Shown one piece after another: positions 3,234 through 6,710 of a stretch of DNA of 6,710 bases (position 1 is the stretch's first letter; the number at the start of each line of letters is the position of its first letter). The translations under genes and the position numbers were made by a program. Origin of the DNA: Kiritimatiellia bacterium (GTDB taxonomy: Bacteria > Verrucomicrobiota > Kiritimatiellia > RFP12 > UBA3636). Below the pieces are notes generated by a model. It was given only the letters and a program-made list of their open reading frames with translations. It did not search any database and was not told where the DNA came from. The DNA lies in NCBI GenBank assembly GCA_017413145.1, contig JAFPUX010000328.1, positions 1 to 6,710 of the forward strand, written 5' to 3'.

Positions 3234-6188
3234 ATGAAATTCGCAATCCGCAATCCCAATGTCTGCGCCGCGCTGGCTGCGGCCCTCTGGCTGCCCGCGG
3301 CCGCGTCGGCCGCGACCTACCATGTCGCGACCACCGGCAGCGACGACAACGCCGGCACGGCGGCGGCGCCGTTCGCGACGCTCGCGAAGGCGGTCGGGGT
3401 GGCGGCTGACGGCGACACGATCCGGCTCTCCGCCGAGACGCACACCGTCACGGCGGCTCTCTCGCTCGCCGCCGGCGTCCAGATCCTCGGCGCGACGGAC
3501 GACCCGGCGGACACGACCGTCCGGCGCGCGGCCAACGGCTACAACATCTTCTCGTCGATTGCGTCGGTCGACGCGCTCGTGGCCGGGATATCCTTCGCCG
3601 TCCCGTCGATTCAGGAAAATGTGAGCGCTATCGGGACGTTCACCGCCGGCACGATTTCCAACTGCGTGTTCACGGGCTTCTGTTCAAAAGGCTACGGTGG
3701 CGCAATCAGCGAGATGAAGGGTGCGGCCAACGACAGCTGCGTCGTCGCGGACTGCACCTTCACCGGGTGCTATTCCGGGAACGGCGTCATCATTTCCGGC
3801 GGGGCGATCAGAATCACCTCGAACGGCTACGGGACGATTCGCGGCTGCCGCTTCATCGACAACAACTCGCGCGGCGGCGGCGGCGCCATCGCGTCGAATT
3901 CGACCCGTCCGCTGATCGTGGACTGCCTCTTCTCCGGCAACTGGTCGGGGCACGGGCAGATGAACAACAGGACGAGCCCGGGCAGCGGCGGCTGGGGCGG
4001 GGCCGGCGGCGCCGTCAGTTGCGACCAGTCGGCCGGCATGACGGTCTCGAACTGCGTCTTCGCGTCCAACAAGGTCGTCCTGCCGATTGGCACGGGGACT
4101 GCCCTGACGATCAGCGGCAACGGCTCGCGCAGCGGCGGCGCGGCCTACGGCTGCAACCTCTACCGCTGCGTCGTCACGAACAACGCGGCGACGGTCGGCG
4201 GCGGCGGCCTCTACGGCGGCAAGGCATACGACTGCCTGATCGCCGGCAACACGGCGGGCAGCGGCAACGGCGGCGGCACGCTGGGCACCGCGCTCTACGG
4301 CTGCACGGTCGCGGGCAACACGACCGGCGGCAACGGCGGCGGCTCCTACGGCGGCTCGGCGGTCAACTCGATCGTCTATGGCAACACGGCCGCGTCGGAC
4401 GACAACTGGAGCGGCACGACGTTCTCCTATTCCTGCACCACGCCCGCCGCGAGCGGGACGGGCAACATCTCGTCCGCACCGGCGTTCAAGGACGACTGGA
4501 CGCTCAAGGCCGGTTCGCCTTGCATCGACGCGGGCGACGACAGCTCGGCTGTTCAGGGCGAAGACCTCGCCGGGGCCGCGAGAATCCAGGGCACGGCCGT
4601 CGACATGGGCTGCTACGAGCGCGACCCGTCGCTCGTCGAGTTCGCCGTCGCGGCTGTCGTGACGGGCGAGACGTTCGGCTACGATTCGCTCGCCACGTCC
4701 TTCTCCGCGACGGTCAGCGGCAACACGACCGGCGAGGATCCGTCCTACGCCTGGGACATGGGCGACGGCACGACGTATTCCGGGACGGACAAGGCGGCGG
4801 TTTCGCACACCTATTCCGCGCCCGGGGTCTATACCGTCACCTGCACGGCGACGGCGGGGGCCGAGATCGACACGGCGACGCTCGCGGGCGCCGTCACCGT
4901 CGGCACGAGCGGCCCCGTCTACGTGAACGCCGCCGGCTCCGGGACGATTCCCTACGATACCGCCGAAAAGGGCGCAACGACAATCGCAGCCGCCTTGGCG
5001 TTGCTCAAGGAGGGCGGCATCGTCTATGTCACGAACGGCTCATACAATCTCTCCGCGACGGTGACGATTTCGGGCGGCACGAAGCTCGTCGGCTGCGGCA
5101 CGACGGTCGGGGATGTCGTAATCAAGGCGGCGCAATACGTCCGGCCCTTTGTCCTCGAAGGGAGCGGATCGGTCATCTCCGGCATCCGCATTCAGGACAC
5201 GACCGCGCCCAACACGTCCGTCGCGAGCGACTACCCGCACGCCGGAGCGGCGATTCTCGTGCGCGGCGGCACGGTCACGAACTGCGTCTTCTACAACTGC
5301 AAGACATCAACCGAGAGCTCGTCCATCAAGGACACGGACAACCTCCAGATCGAGAACTGCGGGGCGGTAATGCTTATCGGCGACGCGACGGTCGCGGACT
5401 GCTTTTTTACCAACTGCTTCTCGCAGGCGGGAAGCGGCGTGAACGGCGGCGGGGCGATCCAGGTCAACCGCGGCCACGGCGTCATCAGGGGCTGCGACTT
5501 CTACGGCAACACGGCGCGGGCGAGCGGCGGCGCGATTCACGTGCCGACGGCGCGCGGCGCGACGGCCGAGATCTGGAACTGCACCTTCCGCAACAACCAG
5601 GGGAGCGGATTCAACGGCTACGGCGGCGCGGTGAGCGGCGGCGGGGCGGGGACCGTCCTCTACAACTGCCTCGTCGAGGGCAACTACACGACCAGTCGTT
5701 CCACCGACGACCGCTGCTCCGGCGGCGGCGTCTACAACGCGACGCTCGTCAACTGCACGGTCGTCGGCAACTACATCAAGCAGACGGCCGGGAGCGCCGG
5801 GCACTTCGGCGCGGGGGTCTACAAGTGCGCCGTCACGAACTCGATCGTCTGGGCGAACTCCAACACCGTCGACAATGTTCTCTGCAATTGGTCCGCGGGC
5901 GACACCGTCACCACCTTCGGCTACAGCTGCACCGCGCCCGCCGCGGGCGGCACGAAAAACTTCGATGCCGATCCTTGCTTCCGCGACATTTCCGGCGGGG
6001 ATTGGCGCCTCTCGACGGGGCTGAACAAGACGGTCCGTTCGCCGCTGTTCGGCAAGGGACTCGTCATGGACTGGATGTCCGCCGCCGCCGATCTGGACGG
6101 GCTTTCCCGGCTCTTCGGAGGCAGGGTCACCCCTGGCTGCTACGAGAGCGTCTACCCGCTCGCCGCGACCGTGATTATCGTAAAGTAG
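3234..6188 (+). CDS. Large secreted protein: beta-helix, PKD domain, second beta-helix
   Basis: This is a 984-aa exported protein. Residues 1-26 are a signal peptide ending ASA. Two right-handed parallel beta-helix halves (about 28-463 and 560-972) flank a PKD domain (about 466-557; WDMGDGTT at 507-514, HTYSAPGVYTV at 525-535). Each half opens with a DUF1565-like piece (ATYHVATTGSDDN and PVYVNAAGSG) and closes with the same module: NSIV(Y/W), then YSCT-PAA, then a D-x(1)-G-C-Y-E type end (CYE at 460-462 and 969-971). The coils carry a repeated (N/D/G)C-x-(F/V)-x2-N motif and GGA(I/V) turns at 155, 189, 216, 258, 739, 765 and 797, much like chlamydial polymorphic membrane protein repeats. There is no autotransporter barrel, PEP-CTERM or LPXTG end, so attachment is unclear. 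Such proteins often bind or cleave polysaccharide, but no catalytic residues can be assigned, and adhesion is equally possible. Control by the divergent XylR-like regulator is likely. Confidence 0.9.
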   Translation: MKFAIRNPNVCAALAAALWLPAAASAATYHVATTGSDDNAGTAAAPFATLAKAVGVAADGDTIRLSAETHTVTAALSLAAGVQILGATDDPADTTVRRAANGYNIFSSIASVDALVAGISFAVPSIQENVSAIGTFTAGTISNCVFTGFCSKGYGGAISEMKGAANDSCVVADCTFTGCYSGNGVIISGGAIRITSNGYGTIRGCRFIDNNSRGGGGAIASNSTRPLIVDCLFSGNWSGHGQMNNRTSPGSGGWGGAGGAVSCDQSAGMTVSNCVFASNKVVLPIGTGTALTISGNGSRSGGAAYGCNLYRCVVTNNAATVGGGGLYGGKAYDCLIAGNTAGSGNGGGTLGTALYGCTVAGNTTGGNGGGSYGGSAVNSIVYGNTAASDDNWSGTTFSYSCTTPAASGTGNISSAPAFKDDWTLKAGSPCIDAGDDSSAVQGEDLAGAARIQGTAVDMGCYERDPSLVEFAVAAVVTGETFGYDSLATSFSATVSGNTTGEDPSYAWDMGDGTTYSGTDKAAVSHTYSAPGVYTVTCTATAGAEIDTATLAGAVTVGTSGPVYVNAAGSGTIPYDTAEKGATTIAAALALLKEGGIVYVTNGSYNLSATVTISGGTKLVGCGTTVGDVVIKAAQYVRPFVLEGSGSVISGIRIQDTTAPNTSVASDYPHAGAAILVRGGTVTNCVFYNCKTSTESSSIKDTDNLQIENCGAVMLIGDATVADCFFTNCFSQAGSGVNGGGAIQVNRGHGVIRGCDFYGNTARASGGAIHVPTARGATAEIWNCTFRNNQGSGFNGYGGAVSGGGAGTVLYNCLVEGNYTTSRSTDDRCSGGGVYNATLVNCTVVGNYIKQTAGSAGHFGAGVYKCAVTNSIVWANSNTVDNVLCNWSAGDTVTTFGYSCTAPAAGGTKNFDADPCFRDISGGDWRLSTGLNKTVRSPLFGKGLVMDWMSAAADLDGLSRLFGGRVTPGCYESVYPLAATVIIVK
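4629..4904 (+). other. PKD domain between the two beta-helix halves
   Basis: Residues 466-557 of the large protein hold the PKD signature: W507-D508 and G510-D511-G512 in the first motif, then H525-T526-Y527 and PGVYTV in the last strands. PKD folds are Ig-like, found on cell surfaces, and act as spacers or binding modules. It links the two duplicated halves. Confidence 0.8.
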
Positions 6189-6230
6189 GCTTGTCGAGGC
6201 ACGCCGCCACGCTTCGCGACAGGACGGGGG

Positions 6231-6284
6231 ATGCCGAAGGCACCCTTGGAGCACATCATCGGCAAGCGCGCCCACGAGGCGTAG
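6231..6284 (+). other. Possible C-terminal gene remnant (17-codon open frame)
   Basis: ATG to TAG encodes MPKAPLEHIIGKRAHEA, which reads like the end of a soluble protein rather than noise. A run of G directly precedes the ATG, but a proper Shine-Dalgarno spacing is lacking. It ends ten bases before the repeated hairpin, just as the toxin remnant ends shortly before the first copy. I do not recognise the parent gene. Confidence 0.2.
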
Positions 6285-6292
6285 CCGCCTCG
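6275..6292 (+). terminator. Short hairpin downstream of the beta-helix gene
   Basis: CGAGGCG (6275-6281) pairs with CGCCTCG (6286-6292) across the loop TAGC, immediately before the repeated leader hairpin. No T run follows. Together the two hairpins could insulate the second SUMF1-like gene from upstream transcription. Apart from these structures, 6189-6294 shows only a weak long-loop hairpin (6190-6196/6217-6223). Confidence 0.4.
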
Positions 6293-6294
6293 CG

Positions 6295-6322
6295 CCGTGG
6301 CGGGGTGCGGACCCCGCCACGG
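6295..6322 (+). terminator. Repeated GC-rich hairpin upstream of the second SUMF1-like gene
   Basis: Bases 6295-6305 pair with 6312-6322 around TGCGGA. The loop and core stem match the copy at 163-196, but the base of the stem is three pairs shorter because of a G-G mismatch. There is no following T run, so its role as a terminator or a leader element is unsettled. Confidence 0.55.
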
Positions 6323-6405
6323 GCGATGCAATATTCCGGGGGGCTCGTTCGTTTCTATGGCGTGGGCGGAGTGGGTGCCGCCCGGAAAACCACGGGAGAA
6401 CCGAG

Positions 6406-6710
6406 ATGAACGCCACCGCCACGATCCGTTCCGTTTGCGCCGCGCTGCTGTGCGGCGCCGCCGCCTTCGCCTCCGCGCAGGAGGCGCGGCGCGAGATCAA
6501 CCCCGAGGCGAAGCTGCATCGCTTCAGCACGACGGTCGAGAAGGAGCGGCCGGAGCTCGACGAGGAGACGAAGCGCCTGATCGCCGCGTTCCGCCGCAAT
6601 CCGACGGAAGAGAACCGCGCCGCGCTCCGCGCGAAGGTCGCCGCGAACTACGACGCCGTCCTCGCCCGCAAGAAAGCGAAGCTCGAGGATCTGAAAAAGA
6701 CCGCGCGCGA
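6406..6710 (+). CDS. Second secreted SUMF1-like paralogue, N-terminal part (cut by window end)
   Basis: The first 101 residues are visible. They hold a signal peptide (1-24, cleavage after ASA) and the charged helical region that in the first paralogue precedes the SUMF1 fold. It begins MNATATIRSVCAALL and is 88/101 identical to the complete paralogue at 275. Changes cluster at residues 65-70 and 94-97 and are mostly conservative in charge pattern, suggesting a gene under selection rather than a decaying copy. The ATG at 6406 has GGGAGA at 6394-6399. The SUMF1 domain itself lies beyond the window, so its active-site cysteines cannot be judged. Confidence 0.85.
   Translation, partial: MNATATIRSVCAALLCGAAAFASAQEARREINPEAKLHRFSTTVEKERPELDEETKRLIAAFRRNPTEENRAALRAKVAANYDAVLARKKAKLEDLKKTAR

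Larger units (their letters stand above)
6295..6710 (+). repeat. Direct repeat, copy 2: hairpin core + leader + 5' coding part of SUMF1-like gene
   Basis: This is the partner of 166-579 in the same orientation, cut by the window end. The leader is two bases longer, owing to indels around 6361-6380. The two copies bracket the whole ElaA remnant, regulator and beta-helix block. Confidence 0.9.

Noticed and set aside
2991..3443. N-terminal extension of the XylR-like protein up to 3443
   Set aside because: It would overlap the signal peptide region of the divergent gene and cross the promoter. The sensor domain begins cleanly at the ATG at 2990.
3767..6409. An 880-codon open frame overlapping the beta-helix gene in another frame
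   Set aside because: It is rich in Arg and Gly, has no signal peptide or domain, and exists because high G+C sequence has few stops. The overlapping frame has clear domains.

Overview
The window looks like bacterial chromosome with high G+C (roughly two thirds by eye). A secreted SUMF1-like protein, a XylR-type AraC regulator and a large secreted beta-helix/PKD protein next to palindromic intergenic repeats resemble gut-type members of the PVC group (Kiritimatiellota, Lentisphaerota, Verrucomicrobiota). That placement is an inference from gene style; no marker gene is present.

Layout. (1) 1-156: the C-terminal end of a RelE/ParE-type toxin, whose reading frame as written runs on past the expected end. 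(2) 163-1486: a strong hairpin, a leader of about 100 bases, and a complete secreted SUMF1/FGE-domain protein (403 aa) lacking one of the two FGE active-site cysteines. (3) 1504-1634: a 131-base nested palindromic element lying exactly between two convergent stop codons. (4) 1631-1816, minus strand: a 61-aa ElaA (GNAT) remnant that keeps the start and the end of the family but has lost the middle. (5) 1857-2990, minus strand: a 377-aa XylR-like regulator with a good promoter that predicts a leaderless mRNA. (6) 2991-3233: a divergent control region with four copies of ATGCGA. (7) 3234-6188: a 984-aa secreted protein made of two right-handed beta-helix halves around a PKD domain, with chlamydial Pmp-like GGA(I/V) and FxxN repeats. 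(8) 6189-6405: hairpins, a possible gene remnant and a second copy of the SUMF1 leader. (9) 6406 to the window end: the start of a second SUMF1-type paralogue.

Working model. The XylR-like protein probably controls the divergent beta-helix gene through the ATGCGA sites. This unit sits between two direct copies of a 'hairpin + leader + secreted SUMF1-like gene' cassette, about 92% identical in the coding part seen and more similar still over most of the leader. The cassette with its conserved hairpin leader, likely one of a larger family in this genome, is the least explained item here. No CRISPR array, tRNA, rRNA or recognisable transposase was seen, and no gene-free stretch exceeds 300 bases.
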